From: Lysinibacillus fusiformis
Lineage (GTDB): Bacteria > Bacillota > Bacilli > Bacillales_A > Planococcaceae
DNA length: 64,000 nucleotides
Assembly (NCBI GenBank): GCA_030027265.1
Contig: JASENG010000006.1
Location: forward strand, 1-64,000
Direction of reading: 5' to 3'
Shown: positions 52,675 through 61,361 of the stretch, in pieces
Layout of the letters: each line of letters starts with the position of its first letter
Numbering within the stretch: position 1 is the first letter of the stretch
Translations under genes and position numbers: made by a program
The notes under the pieces: generated by a model
Told to the model about the DNA's origin: nothing
The model's input: the letters and a program-made list of their open reading frames with translations, nothing else
Database searches by the model: none

Positions 52675-52839
52675 ATGAGAAGCAAATTTTACAGACAAAT
52701 TTTAAAACTATTAATTGAAATGAAACGAAAAGATATGTACAAAAAAGCAAACAATTTAGGCTTTACTCATCCCGAAACTGTTACATGCAGCCAAGAATTA
52801 GATGCATTGCTAAATATCTACTCTCATAAAGCAGCTTAA
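52675..52839 (+). CDS. Spo0E-like aspartyl-phosphate phosphatase
   Basis: 54 residues: a helix-turn-helix hairpin of the Spo0E family, with IEMKRKDMYKKANNLGFTHP and the diagnostic VTCSQELDALLNIY. Such proteins dephosphorylate Spo0A~P and so hold back sporulation. GGGGGAT precedes ATG 52675, a TATAAT lies 25 bp upstream of that, and a terminator-like stem follows. In place of the usual (V)xxLSQELD the Ser is preceded by Cys. Confidence 0.88.
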   Translation: MRSKFYRQILKLLIEMKRKDMYKKANNLGFTHPETVTCSQELDALLNIYSHKAA

Positions 52840-52888
52840 AGCAAAGGAGGAATTTTTATTAATACAAGACAGTATCTATCCGATTATG

Positions 52889-52934
52889 AACCCAGTTAGA
52901 CAAGAGTTAATCTGTCTAACTGGGTTTAATTTTC
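52889..52934 (+). terminator. Intrinsic terminator after the Spo0E-like gene
   Basis: Fourteen-bp perfect stem AACCCAGTTAGACA / TGTCTAACTGGGTT followed by TAATTTTC, 50 bp past the stop codon and 32 bp before the MFS start. Confidence 0.8.
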
Positions 52935-52965
52935 TTACATTATAATTTTAAAAAGGAGTTTTTAT

Positions 52966-54141
52966 ATGGACAATAACAACCAAAAACTCGTAAACTCCCC
53001 ATTAATCACTTTTATATTAACCTGGGCTGGGCTAACTATACTAATGTCTATGTATATTACCATTCCATTAACAACTGCTTGGATAGCAGAGTTTGCGATA
53101 AATGAAACTAAAGCGATATGGTTAAGCAGTGCCTTTGCCCTTTGCTATGCTTTTTCCAGCCTAATCTACGGTCCGCTTTCCGACCGATTTGGAAGAAAGA
53201 TATTTTTAGTCTATGGCATTTCTTTTTTAACAATTATCACCATCTTATGCGGGTTCGCCGACAATTATGAATTCCTGCTCATACTTCGAATTTTGCAAGC
53301 AGCAGGCGCATCTGCTTTTGTACCGATTTCATTAGTTTATATAGCAGATGTTTTGCCGCCAGAAAATCGGCTTAAAACTTTAGGCTTCGTTTCTTCATCA
53401 TTTTTAATTGCTAGTGTAGTGGCACAAGTTTTTTCAACAGTTGTTGAAGCTGCTTTAAGCTGGCACTATATATTTTTCATTCTTGGCTTTTTCTATTTAA
53501 TAACAGCAATCCTTACTATTTTCTATCTTCCAAAAGAGGTTCGTGAAAAACAAGAAAGCTCCATCCTATCAAACTTTATAAATATTAAAAACTTATTTTT
53601 AAATCGAGCTCTTTGTATTTCATTTCTAATTTCCTTTATGCTTCTCTTCTCTTTAATTGGAATGTATACGATTTTGGGGACCTTCCTTTCTGCTGCACCT
53701 TTTGACTATACAGAAAATCAAATTCTCGTGGTGCGCGGAATTGGGTTAATAGCTGTTATTACTAGTCTTTTCGCCAATACGATAACGATAAAATTCGGGG
53801 TGATTCGCACAGTTCAAGCGAGCTTATTGATTGCAGCACTTTCGCTATTCTTGATGGGAATTAGTCCTTATCCCATTTTAGCCATTTTATTTAGTCTATT
53901 CTTTATTGCTTGTATTGCCGTGCTCGTTCCAGTGAATATTTCCTTGATCAATAAAAACAGTGCCGCCCAAAGAGGGACTGCGATACTTTTCAATGCCTTT
54001 ATCTTATTTGTTGGTGCAAGCTTTGGACCAATGCTGGCAACTTATTTGATTTTACATACAAATACTTTTATCGGTTTTGCCGTTTTTAGCATTGTACTCT
54101 TTGTTGGGTTTATCGGGTCCTTTTTCTTCGAATCAGAATGA
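52966..54141 (+). CDS. MFS transporter (DHA1, drug-efflux-like)
   Basis: 391 residues with about 12 hydrophobic helices. FALCYAFSSLIYGPLSDRFGRKIFL contains the DHA1 motif A, and RILQAAGASAFVPISLVYIAD matches helix 4 of multidrug pumps. Substrate unknown; the LysR/MarR-type partner often found beside such pumps is absent. AAGGAG precedes ATG 52966. Own terminator. Confidence 0.88.
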   Translation: MDNNNQKLVNSPLITFILTWAGLTILMSMYITIPLTTAWIAEFAINETKAIWLSSAFALCYAFSSLIYGPLSDRFGRKIFLVYGISFLTIITILCGFADNYEFLLILRILQAAGASAFVPISLVYIADVLPPENRLKTLGFVSSSFLIASVVAQVFSTVVEAALSWHYIFFILGFFYLITAILTIFYLPKEVREKQESSILSNFINIKNLFLNRALCISFLISFMLLFSLIGMYTILGTFLSAAPFDYTENQILVVRGIGLIAVITSLFANTITIKFGVIRTVQASLLIAALSLFLMGISPYPILAILFSLFFIACIAVLVPVNISLINKNSAAQRGTAILFNAFILFVGASFGPMLATYLILHTNTFIGFAVFSIVLFVGFIGSFFFESE

Positions 54142-54160
54142 ATCAACATATTGAAAGAAA

Positions 54161-54198
54161 AAGGGTCACGCATCGATGAGCAGTGACCCTTTTTTTTG
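54161..54198. terminator. Intrinsic terminator of the MFS gene
   Basis: Stem AAGGGTCAC / GTGACCCTT followed by eight T; A-run on the other side also serves the converging phosphatase pseudogene. Confidence 0.88.
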
Positions 54199-54203
54199 CA
54201 TAT

Positions 54204-54967
54204 TTATTTTCCAATAGGATTATCTGGCCCTATTTTGCCTGAATAGTTTTTCAATGCCTCCACAAAGACAAATTCATGCTCAGGGTATCGAAAACAAGTA
54301 AGTTTCCCACCGAAAACTGCACCTTGGTCAATATTAATGGTGTTATTAACCTCCATTGGTTCAGGTTTTGGATCATGGCCCCAAACAATCAACAATTTAC
54401 CCTTATGCTCGATAAACCAATCTTTTCTTATTGGTTTACCTTTCTCATCCATTCCTGCTACATCACCATAACGGCAAAAATCTTTAATTCTCGAATTTTC
54501 TTTCCCTATAAATTCATCTTTAATGCCTGCATGTGCACAGACGACTTTATCTTTTCCCTCGTCAGTAATGATATAGTGAGAAGGAGCTTACCCTTTAATT
54601 CTTTCGTCTTTTTTACACCATGTTCTTTCTCATACTGCTTAAATTCCTCGGCAACATTTTCATCACCATGTCTTAGCTGTACTTTCCGGCCCTCTAACCA
54701 TCTTGCTATTTTCCATCCATGATTACTGTCAATCATATATGCAAGACCTGCTTCCACATGTTGCAAGAAAAACTTCATGGTTTTAATGGACTCGGGTCCC
54801 CTGCTCATCACATCACCTAATGATAGGAGCTTCCTTCCTTCAGGGTGAACAAATAAGCCTTTAAAATTTTTTTGATAGCCTAATTTAGCAAGCAATGTCA
54901 TGAATTCTTCAAAACAAGCATGGATATCACCAATAATATCCAAACCATCGCCTAATTCTATACGCAT
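54204..54967 (-). pseudogene. PrpE-like metallophosphoesterase, frameshifted
   Basis: From ATG 54967 (GGGAGAG upstream) the frame gives IIGDIHACFEEFMTLL, LLSLGDVMSRGPES and DSNHGWKIARWLEG, the first metal motifs of a PPP-type phosphatase of the PrpE (bis(5'-nucleosyl)-tetraphosphatase) kind, then goes off near 54590 and stops at 54506. The second half continues in another frame from 54588: SHYIITDEGKDKVVCAHAG, GDVAGMDEKGKPI, LLIVWGHDPKPEP, NTINIDQGAVFGGKL. Total length is 764 nt, one short of a whole number of codons. No other damage, so a single-base loss near 54589-54605 (or a sequencing error) explains it. Confidence 0.85.
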
Positions 54968-55102
54968 GAACTTTTCTCTCCCTTAAATCAAGTACTAATT
55001 AGTATAACTTAAAAGAGAAAATTAATGATAAGGAGAACGGCCTTTAGCCAGAAGGAAAAAGAAGCATACATTCCTGATTAATTTTGCGCTGGAGGATTTA
55101 TA

Positions 55103-55558
55103 TCAAATAGTTTTTTGAATATCATTCCACATTTCATTTGCTACTTCTTCATCAAAAGTACTGATCAAACGATAATTTTCTTCGTCCAATATCCGGAAAT
55201 GTTTGCTTATTAAATTTCTTTGCAGTTTGAACCCTTTATATTCGGTAAGATTCTTCCACATAATATGACCTCCCATCGTTTTTTCCTGGGGGCGAATATT
55301 CACATCCTGAATTGTTAATTCAATTATTTCCATGGGATCTCCACCAAAGTGTTTATGTAAAATTGCGCTATCTCTGAATACGGCACAAATTGCAATCGTT
55401 GTTGTCCAATCGGCAAGTGCTTTTCCTCTTTCTAATTGAGTAATTGTTTTCTTTGAGATTCCTACTATTTCAGCCATCTTATCTTGAGTATAGTGATTTT
55501 CTTTTCTTAACAACTTCACATTTTCCGAAACAATTTGGATTATGAAATCTCGGTCCAT
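55103..55558 (-). CDS. XRE-family regulator with a C-terminal effector part
   Basis: 151 residues. N-terminal helix-turn-helix: RKENHYTQDKMAEIVGISKK and TITQLERGK (residues about 18-46), then about 85 residues including GGHIMWKNLTEYKGFKLQRN and RILDEENYRLISTFDEE, unrelated to common sensor domains that I know. GAGGTGAT precedes ATG 55558. Stands alone; target unknown. Confidence 0.78.
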   Translation of the reverse strand: MDRDFIIQIVSENVKLLRKENHYTQDKMAEIVGISKKTITQLERGKALADWTTTIAICAVFRDSAILHKHFGGDPMEIIELTIQDVNIRPQEKTMGGHIMWKNLTEYKGFKLQRNLISKHFRILDEENYRLISTFDEEVANEMWNDIQKTI

Positions 55559-55645
55559 TGTATCACCTCAAACTTTTTAACTAATGATTTCTGGTACTTC
55601 AATTTTAGCGGATTGAAAAGTTTTGATTCAAGGATACCCGCCATA

Positions 55646-55690
55646 AAGTACAACAACTCAGTCCTCTTACGCCAAGTTGTACTTTTTTTA
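55646..55690 (+). terminator. Orphan terminator-like hairpin
   Basis: AAGTACAAC / GTTGTACTT around a 21-nt loop, then a T-run (plus strand). No gene precedes it on that strand; it could end a small RNA from the 55559-55645 stretch. Confidence 0.35.
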
Positions 55691-55807
55691 TATAAAACCT
55701 TTACATAATATAGACTATTAAAACGACAATAAAGTTACAGTTTTTCTGAATATTTTAATTATATATGGTGAAATTGATTCTTTTTTCCTAAATTATACAT
55801 AAATAAT

Positions 55808-55833
55808 ACTCAGTTCATTTCGCTGAACTGAGT
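55808..55833 (-). terminator. Terminator-like hairpin after the MOSC gene
   Basis: Stem ACTCAGTTCA / TGAACTGAGT, 12 bp past the MOSC stop, T-rich on the minus strand. Confidence 0.7.
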
Positions 55834-55844
55834 AGTTATTTTCA

Positions 55845-56510
55845 CTATGATAGAGATAGTTTGGTTAATCTCTTCGTCATATATTCCTTCCATTCTTCAG
55901 CTAGTTCATTGACAGCTAGCAGCTTTTGCATGGCTTCAACATCTTTTTGCCCTCTGAAATATACTTCATTGCCAAATAGAATGGAAATGGCTTTTGGATG
56001 TTTTTCGATTAGTGTAATCGCAGAATTTTTCTGAACCTTTCCTTCTTGAAGAACTCGGCACAGATATCCAGTATATCCAGTTTCAACCATACGTTTCATT
56101 AAAAAAGGCAGTCCTGTTCTTTTGTTGATAGTACTACAGGGAACACGTCCTTGTGTAACTTGAATAACAGCATCACCTAGCTGATAAATATCTCCAATAC
56201 ATACATCGGCTTCTAACATGTTCGTTACCGTTATATTTTCCCCAAAAGTTGAATCAGGCAATGGCGTTCCAAATTCCTTTTCCCAAAGTGCATAATGTTC
56301 ATAGGGATACACACAAACAGCTCGATCAAAACCGCCATGGTTTTTTAAATCTGCAACTCCATCTCCAACAAAACCATCCTTTGTCAGGAAAGCTTCTGCT
56401 ACCGGTTCTTTACATATTGCCGTTTCGACTTGTTTTTCGTTTTCATATGTCATTTTTTTCGGTAAACCAATAGAAAAATTTTTTAATTGGACCTCTTCGT
56501 GATTACTCAT
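55845..56510 (-). CDS. MOSC-domain protein (YiiM-like)
   Basis: 221 residues. MOSC core: AFLTKDGFVGDGVADLKNHG, YPYEHYALWEKEFG, TFGENITV, VCIGDIYQLGDAVIQVTQGR and the conserved Cys in RVPCSTINKRTG, followed by a helical C-terminal 3-alpha extension as in YiiM/YflK. Related proteins reduce N-hydroxylated compounds with molybdenum cofactor. ATG 56510 has a weak ribosome-binding site. Confidence 0.87.
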   Translation of the reverse strand: MSNHEEVQLKNFSIGLPKKMTYENEKQVETAICKEPVAEAFLTKDGFVGDGVADLKNHGGFDRAVCVYPYEHYALWEKEFGTPLPDSTFGENITVTNMLEADVCIGDIYQLGDAVIQVTQGRVPCSTINKRTGLPFLMKRMVETGYTGYLCRVLQEGKVQKNSAITLIEKHPKAISILFGNEVYFRGQKDVEAMQKLLAVNELAEEWKEYMTKRLTKLSLS

Positions 56511-56632
56511 AGAATAAGACTCACTTTCATTTATATTATTCTTTAATTATAGACCACAAACAATCTGTTTGGTAGTTACTGGAACATATTTTCTATTCAG
56601 ATTCATAAATATATTCTAAACTTGTGTTTTAC

Positions 56633-57784
56633 CTATGGAAGTCTTTCAATAATAGTAGCGTTTGCCATTCCCATCCCTTCACATATAGCTAATAGACCAT
56701 AGCGAGTATTTGTACGTTCCAGTCGATTCAGCAAGGTAACTAAAAGTTTAGTTCCCGTTGCTCCTAATGGATGCCCAAGTGCGATAGCACCTCCATCAGG
56801 ATTTAATTTTTCAGGGTTGGCTTGAAGCTCCTTTAGCCAAGTAAGCGGTACTTGTGCAAAAGCTTCATTTACTTCATAAGTATCGATTTGCTCTAAAGAA
56901 AGCTCTGCTTTTGCAAGCACTTTTTTCGTTGCTTCAATTGGTCCTGTTAACATAAGGGTTGGATCTGATCCGACAACACTTCGGGCAACAATCCTTGCCT
57001 TTGGCTTTAGTCCCAATTCTTGTGCCTTTTCACGGGACATTAATAGAACGGCCGATGCTCCGTCACTAATTTGACTAGCATTTCCTGCTGTAATTACACC
57101 TTCTTCAACAAAAACTGCTTTTAATTGGCCAAGTACCTCGGCTGTCGTACCTTCTCGAGGTCCTTCATCCACAGTGAAAAATCTCGTTGATCCATCCTCA
57201 TTCTTCACTTCTACAGGGACTATTTCCTTCTTAAATCGACCATCCTTGATAGCTGATAATGCCTTCCTATGGCTATTTGCCGAATATTCATCAAGCTCGT
57301 GCCTTGTAAAGCCATATTCTTTGACCATTAATTCTGATGAGACACCCTGATTTACAATTACATAATTATCGGTGAGCTTTGGACTCGGCTCAACTCCTAA
57401 AGTATTTGTAAACATCGGCACCCGTGTCATACTTTCAACTCCGCCAGCAATTACCATATCCATATCTCCTGAAGCAATTGCTTGTGCTGCAAAGTGGACT
57501 GCCTGCTGGCTTGAACCGCATTGTCTATCAATCGTTACTCCTGGAACATGAATGGGGAAACCAGCAATTAATAAAGAAGTTCTTGCTATATTCATCCCCT
57601 GTTCTCCAACTTGTGTGACACATCCTAAAATCACATCTTCTACATCACTTTTATTGACACCGGCGCGTCTAACAACTTCTTCCAGAACGACAGCAGCTAA
57701 TTCATCCGCTCGATAATTCGCCAGTGCCCCTTTCCGTTTCCCAACAGCTGTTCTTGCACCCTCTACTATTACGACTTCTCTCAT
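56633..57784 (-). CDS. Acetyl-CoA acyltransferase (thiolase, FadA-like)
   Basis: About 383 residues. Nucleophilic Cys in IDRQCGSSQQA (about residue 88), NEAFAQVPL, GGAIALGHPLGATG and the final Cys in LAICEGMGMA. GG at residues before ALGHP matches FadA-like 3-ketoacyl-CoA thiolases. ATG 57784 is preferred to the frame from 57910, whose extra residues overlap the upstream dehydrogenase. 77 bp after that dehydrogenase; together they would oxidise and cleave a 3-hydroxyacyl-CoA, for example in isoleucine or fatty-acid breakdown. Confidence 0.88.
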   Translation of the reverse strand: MREVVIVEGARTAVGKRKGALANYRADELAAVVLEEVVRRAGVNKSDVEDVILGCVTQVGEQGMNIARTSLLIAGFPIHVPGVTIDRQCGSSQQAVHFAAQAIASGDMDMVIAGGVESMTRVPMFTNTLGVEPSPKLTDNYVIVNQGVSSELMVKEYGFTRHELDEYSANSHRKALSAIKDGRFKKEIVPVEVKNEDGSTRFFTVDEGPREGTTAEVLGQLKAVFVEEGVITAGNASQISDGASAVLLMSREKAQELGLKPKARIVARSVVGSDPTLMLTGPIEATKKVLAKAELSLEQIDTYEVNEAFAQVPLTWLKELQANPEKLNPDGGAIALGHPLGATGTKLLVTLLNRLERTNTRYGLLAICEGMGMANATIIERLP

Positions 57785-57860
57785 TTCCCAATAACGCCCC
57801 CTTTTTGTTACAAACTTTATCCATCTATATAATTTCATATAAAAGTATATCTCTTCTATA

Positions 57861-58631
57861 TTATCTCGGAGCCATGCGTATTCCACCGTCAAGTCGTATA
57901 ACTTCACCATTTATATAACTATTTTCAATTAAAAATTGCGCAAGTTTGGCATATTCTTCAGGCTTTCCTAGTCGCTTCGGAAACTCTACCATACTACCTA
58001 ATTTTTCGATTATTTTTTCTGGCAATCCAGCTGCCATTGGTGTCCGGAATAATCCTGGCGCAATAGTATTGATGCGGATTCCAAATTCAGATAAATCTCG
58101 TGCGATGGGCAAAGTCATACCTGCTACCCCTGCCTTACTTGCTCCATATGCAGCCTGTCCCATTTGGCCATCAAAAGCGGCAACTGAAGCCGTGTTTATA
58201 ATAACTCCCCTTTCACCATCGTCTGTAAGCGGTTCATTTTTAACCATCTGCTCAGCAGCTAATCTTATGACATTAAACGTCCCGATCAAGTTAATATCGA
58301 TTACTTTCCTGAAATTTTCCAAAGGGAGTACACCTTTTTTTCCAATTGTCTTCCCTGGAGGAGCAATTCCGGCACAATTTACACAAATATGAACCTCACC
58401 GAAATGATTGAAAGCTTGATCAATTCCCGCCTTTACCGATTCCTCATCTGCCACATTTACAATCGAATAAGTTACTCTTTGGCCTAACTCTTCTATTATT
58501 TCTTTCGCCTTTTCTTCGTTTAAATCAAATATGATAATTTTTACTCCTTTTTCATGAAGGTTTCTAACCGTGGCTAGACCTAAGCCGGAAGCTCCTCCAG
58601 TTACAATTGCAACTTTGTTTTCTAATTCCAC
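57861..58631 (-). CDS. 3-hydroxyacyl-CoA dehydrogenase of the HSD10 type (SDR)
   Basis: About 256 residues from GTG 58631. TGGASGLG glycine motif, NCAGIAPPGKTIGKKG, NTASVAAFDGQMGQAAY and the YxxxK pair (YGASK), TIAPGLFRTPM: the pattern of HSD17B10/type II 3-hydroxyacyl-CoA dehydrogenases, which act on 2-methyl-3-hydroxybutyryl-CoA and related esters. The ATG at 58658 is an alternative start; AGGAGG 11 nt ahead of the GTG favours the shorter form slightly. Co-transcribed with the thiolase downstream. Confidence 0.82.
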   Translation of the reverse strand: MELENKVAIVTGGASGLGLATVRNLHEKGVKIIIFDLNEEKAKEIIEELGQRVTYSIVNVADEESVKAGIDQAFNHFGEVHICVNCAGIAPPGKTIGKKGVLPLENFRKVIDINLIGTFNVIRLAAEQMVKNEPLTDDGERGVIINTASVAAFDGQMGQAAYGASKAGVAGMTLPIARDLSEFGIRINTIAPGLFRTPMAAGLPEKIIEKLGSMVEFPKRLGKPEEYAKLAQFLIENSYINGEVIRLDGGIRMAPR

Positions 58632-58854
58632 CTCTCCACTCTCCTCCTTGTGGGCCATCCTGGCAATTTTTAATAAAAATAATAGAATTCAATTTTAATA
58701 ACTACCAAATTTCTTTCAAAACTTATAATGTCCTTAAGTTTCTTGTACTTTATCCTAATAAATTCTAGAAATCGGGTTATTACTATTATATGGATTTCTC
58801 GTAGCCATTATTACCGCCGCTCTCTTAATCATGTTGTTGAAAATATGTATATTT

Positions 58855-58890
58855 ACAAAAGATAACCCCAAAGCAAAACTGCCTCGGGGT
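58855..58890 (-). terminator. Weak terminator after a small protein gene
   Basis: Stem ACCCC / GGGGT extended by a GC pair inside, then TATCTTTT on the minus strand. Confidence 0.45.
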
Positions 58891-58897
58891 GGATTTT

Positions 58898-59047
58898 TTA
58901 CACATTCTTTTTATGCTGTTTTTGATTGTCCTTTTTCGTTGCATTGTCTGCTCGTTTGAATTCATCGTGATATAGAACTTCTTGTGTCTGTGTTAATTGA
59001 TTGTCTTGTACTGTTAATTGCTCATGGGGTTCCTTATGCTCTTTCAT
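58898..59047 (-). CDS. Small polar protein
   Basis: 49 residues, MKEHKEPHEQLTVQDNQLTQ, then TQEVLYHDEFKRADNATKKD and a Lys-rich end. Gln, Lys, Asp, His-rich with no hydrophobic core; looks intrinsically disordered. GAGGAG lies about 8 nt upstream of ATG 59047, so it is expressed. No family recognised; small spore or stress proteins often look like this. Confidence 0.65.
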   Translation of the reverse strand: MKEHKEPHEQLTVQDNQLTQTQEVLYHDEFKRADNATKKDNQKQHKKNV

Positions 59048-59159
59048 GTGTAAACACTCCTCTCGTAAGATATTCATTGTTAGTTTGACCTTTGTTGGAT
59101 TGGATATTCTTTATTTATTTAAAATGATTGGAAAAGAGTATTTAACGATATATTTGATG

Positions 59160-59197
59160 AAAAAAACGCCGCCAGCACATATAGCCGACCGCGTTTT
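59160..59197 (-). terminator. Intrinsic terminator of ilvE
   Basis: AAAACGC / GCGTTTT arms with further pairing inside, then a T-run on the minus strand. Confidence 0.75.
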
Positions 59198-59203
59198 CGC
59201 AAT

Positions 59204-60268
59204 TTATAATCTTATTGTCCAACCAAAAGTATCTTCAATTGAACCGTATTGGATACCTGTTAATGTATCATAAAGCATTTGTGAAATTTCACCGATTTCA
59301 CCTTTATTAATAACCATTTTGTCATCCAAATATTTTAATTCTCCCACAGGAGAGATTACTGCAGCCGTACCAGTACCGAATACTTCTTCCAGCGTGCCGT
59401 TTTGGTAAGCTTCTACCACTTCGTCAATTGTAATACGACGTTCTTCCACTGGAACACCTCGGGATTTTAACACCTGAATCATGGAATCACGTGTAATCCC
59501 AGGTAAAATGCTGCCGTTTAAAGCAGGTGTTGCAACTATACCATTAATCTTAAAGAAGATGTTCATGCTTCCAACTTCTTCAATATATTTATTTTCTTTG
59601 CCGTCTAACCATAAAGTTTGGGCATAGCCCTCTCGACTTGCAATTTCCTGTCCTTTTAAAGCACTAGCATAGTTCCCGCCAGTTTTTGCTTCCCCAGTTC
59701 CCCCTTTTACAGCACGAACAAATTGTTCTTCTACCATAATTTTCACCGGGTTAATGCCTTCTTTATAGTATGAACCTGATGGCGACATAATAATAATAAA
59801 TTGATATTTTTTTGAAGGATGCACGCCTAAATTTGGCTCTGTTGCAATAATAAACGGTCGAATGTACAGGGAAGTCCCTGGATTATTCGGAATCCACTCA
59901 CGATCCACTGTTACTAATTGCTTCAATCCTTCCAATGCCAATTCTTCATCGATTGCCGGGATGCAAAGACGTTCATTCGATCGATTTAATCGTTTGAAGT
60001 TTTGGTCTGCACGGAATAATAATGCTTCATTATCCACAGTAACATAAGCTTTCAAACCTTCAAAAACCGATTGACCATAGTGGAAAATCATTGCCGAAGG
60101 ATCTAATGTAATTGGTTGGTATGGTACGATACGTGGGTCATGCCATCCCACCCCATCTGTATAGTCAAGGACAAACATATGGTCCGAGAAGTAGTGGCCA
60201 AAACCTAACTCTTCTGCAGCTGGTTTTTCCTTTGGATTAGTTGTTAGTTCTGTTTTGATGTCAAACAT
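59204..60268 (-). CDS. ilvE: Branched-chain amino acid aminotransferase
   Basis: 354 residues, class IV PLP aminotransferase of the larger (BCAT) type. YGQSVFEGLKAY, RLNRSNERLCIP, PLP Lys in GGTGEAKTGGNYA (about residue 199), GSILPGITRDSMI and EVFGTGTAAVISPV are all present. Catalyses the last step of Ile, Leu and Val synthesis or the first of their breakdown. GGGGGC precedes ATG 60268. A CodY-like site lies just upstream. Confidence 0.95.
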   Translation of the reverse strand: MFDIKTELTTNPKEKPAAEELGFGHYFSDHMFVLDYTDGVGWHDPRIVPYQPITLDPSAMIFHYGQSVFEGLKAYVTVDNEALLFRADQNFKRLNRSNERLCIPAIDEELALEGLKQLVTVDREWIPNNPGTSLYIRPFIIATEPNLGVHPSKKYQFIIIMSPSGSYYKEGINPVKIMVEEQFVRAVKGGTGEAKTGGNYASALKGQEIASREGYAQTLWLDGKENKYIEEVGSMNIFFKINGIVATPALNGSILPGITRDSMIQVLKSRGVPVEERRITIDEVVEAYQNGTLEEVFGTGTAAVISPVGELKYLDDKMVINKGEIGEISQMLYDTLTGIQYGSIEDTFGWTIRL

Positions 60269-60292
60269 TGTTCATAGCCCCCATTAAACTTG

Positions 60293-60307
60293 AATATTCG
60301 AAAAATT
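60293..60307. promoter_or_regulatory. CodY-box-like sequence upstream of ilvE
   Basis: AATATTCGAAAAATT matches 12 of 15 positions of the CodY consensus AATTTTCWGAAAATT; ends 25 bp upstream of the ilvE start. CodY control of BCAT genes is known in Bacillus. Confidence 0.4.
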
Positions 60308-60482
60308 AATACAATAGCTTTCCATAGATTAATATTACACTTTTTTCAGTAACATACTAGTCTTAAATATCGATAAATTCTGACATATTATTAAAATATT
60401 TTGTTCAACTAATAGAAAATTGCTTTAATATCTATTTCCTGCGCTTATTTATAATCCCCGGCAATAATTAAAGCACCAAAAT

Positions 60483-60523
60483 AAAAATCGGAAAAAACCT
60501 AATTGATCAAGGTTTTTTCCGAT
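60483..60523 (-). terminator. Intrinsic terminator of the GNAT-like gene
   Basis: Fourteen-bp stem ATCGGAAAAAACCT / AGGTTTTTTCCGAT, T-run on the minus strand. Confidence 0.85.
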
Positions 60524-60567
60524 ATGGCAAATTTTAGTAATAATCGATTAAACAGCCAATCGTGGTT

Positions 60568-61242
60568 TTATAAAGGCAGCAACTTTAATTTCTCCTGTGC
60601 CTCTAATTTTCCAATCATGTCCAACCATTCTTGAGGTTTATTTGATAGAACGGAGTAGTATGTTTTTAAAAATTCTGCTACCAGGGAAGATGGGATTTCG
60701 TTTAGTGTCTCATCAGTTGGCATAAAGCAAAAATCCAATCCTGATACAGCTTCCCCGTCATTTTTCCATGATGGATGAACATATGGGAAGTCTATACGTT
60801 TATAGCCTAAATGTGATAAGACTTCCCTGCGGACATACGGATTCATCGGCATAACACCGCCAAAATCAAATTCCGCATTTGTCATATACGGATTATAAAT
60901 TTCAGCAAAGCCACCGATTAGCACCTCACCGTTTTCCTCTGCAAGTCTGTTTAAATCCATCTGACGTTGCTGGGCTAAAAAACGTCCAATTGAAAGTCCA
61001 GGTTTACCGATTATCGTGAAGTCTGTCATGGCAATCGACCAGCCAGGATAATAGCGGTATTCCGTAGCTCCTACTACCTCTCCTTCATGAACGGCAACAA
61101 ATACACGAATCCCGGGATCTTCTAGAGGCTCTTTCCAAAGTTCGAATTCCAGCACTTCCTCTGGAGGAAAAATCTCGCCCAAAAGTGTATGCAGCTTTGC
61201 AAATAGCGGATCATTTATATTAGTGATGCGAATAAATTCCAT
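60568..61242 (-). CDS. GNAT-like acetyltransferase
   Basis: About 224 residues, larger than typical GNATs. DPLFAKLHTLLGEIFPPEEV and VFVAVHEGEVVGATEYRYYP show the N-terminal strands; the acetyl-CoA loop is less regular (GLSIGRFLAQQRQMDLN). The C-terminal half is a second alpha/beta unit with GGVMPMNPYVRREVLSHLGY. ATG 61242 chosen because the GTG at 61254 overlaps the AAAGGAG box. Target unknown. Confidence 0.7.
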   Translation of the reverse strand: MEFIRITNINDPLFAKLHTLLGEIFPPEEVLEFELWKEPLEDPGIRVFVAVHEGEVVGATEYRYYPGWSIAMTDFTIIGKPGLSIGRFLAQQRQMDLNRLAEENGEVLIGGFAEIYNPYMTNAEFDFGGVMPMNPYVRREVLSHLGYKRIDFPYVHPSWKNDGEAVSGLDFCFMPTDETLNEIPSSLVAEFLKTYYSVLSNKPQEWLDMIGKLEAQEKLKLLPL

Positions 61243-61361
61243 AGTGAATGCCACTCCTTTAGTAAATTAGTTTTTAGAACAAAACCATTATCATTCAATA
61301 TTCGACAATTATTTTAAAAAACCTTTTTTGATTTGATAACGTCTAAATAGAAAGCACACCT

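Noticed and set aside
60269-60480. T-box leader for ilvE
   Set aside because: No T-box sequence or specifier stem seen; a CodY-like site is the better explanation.
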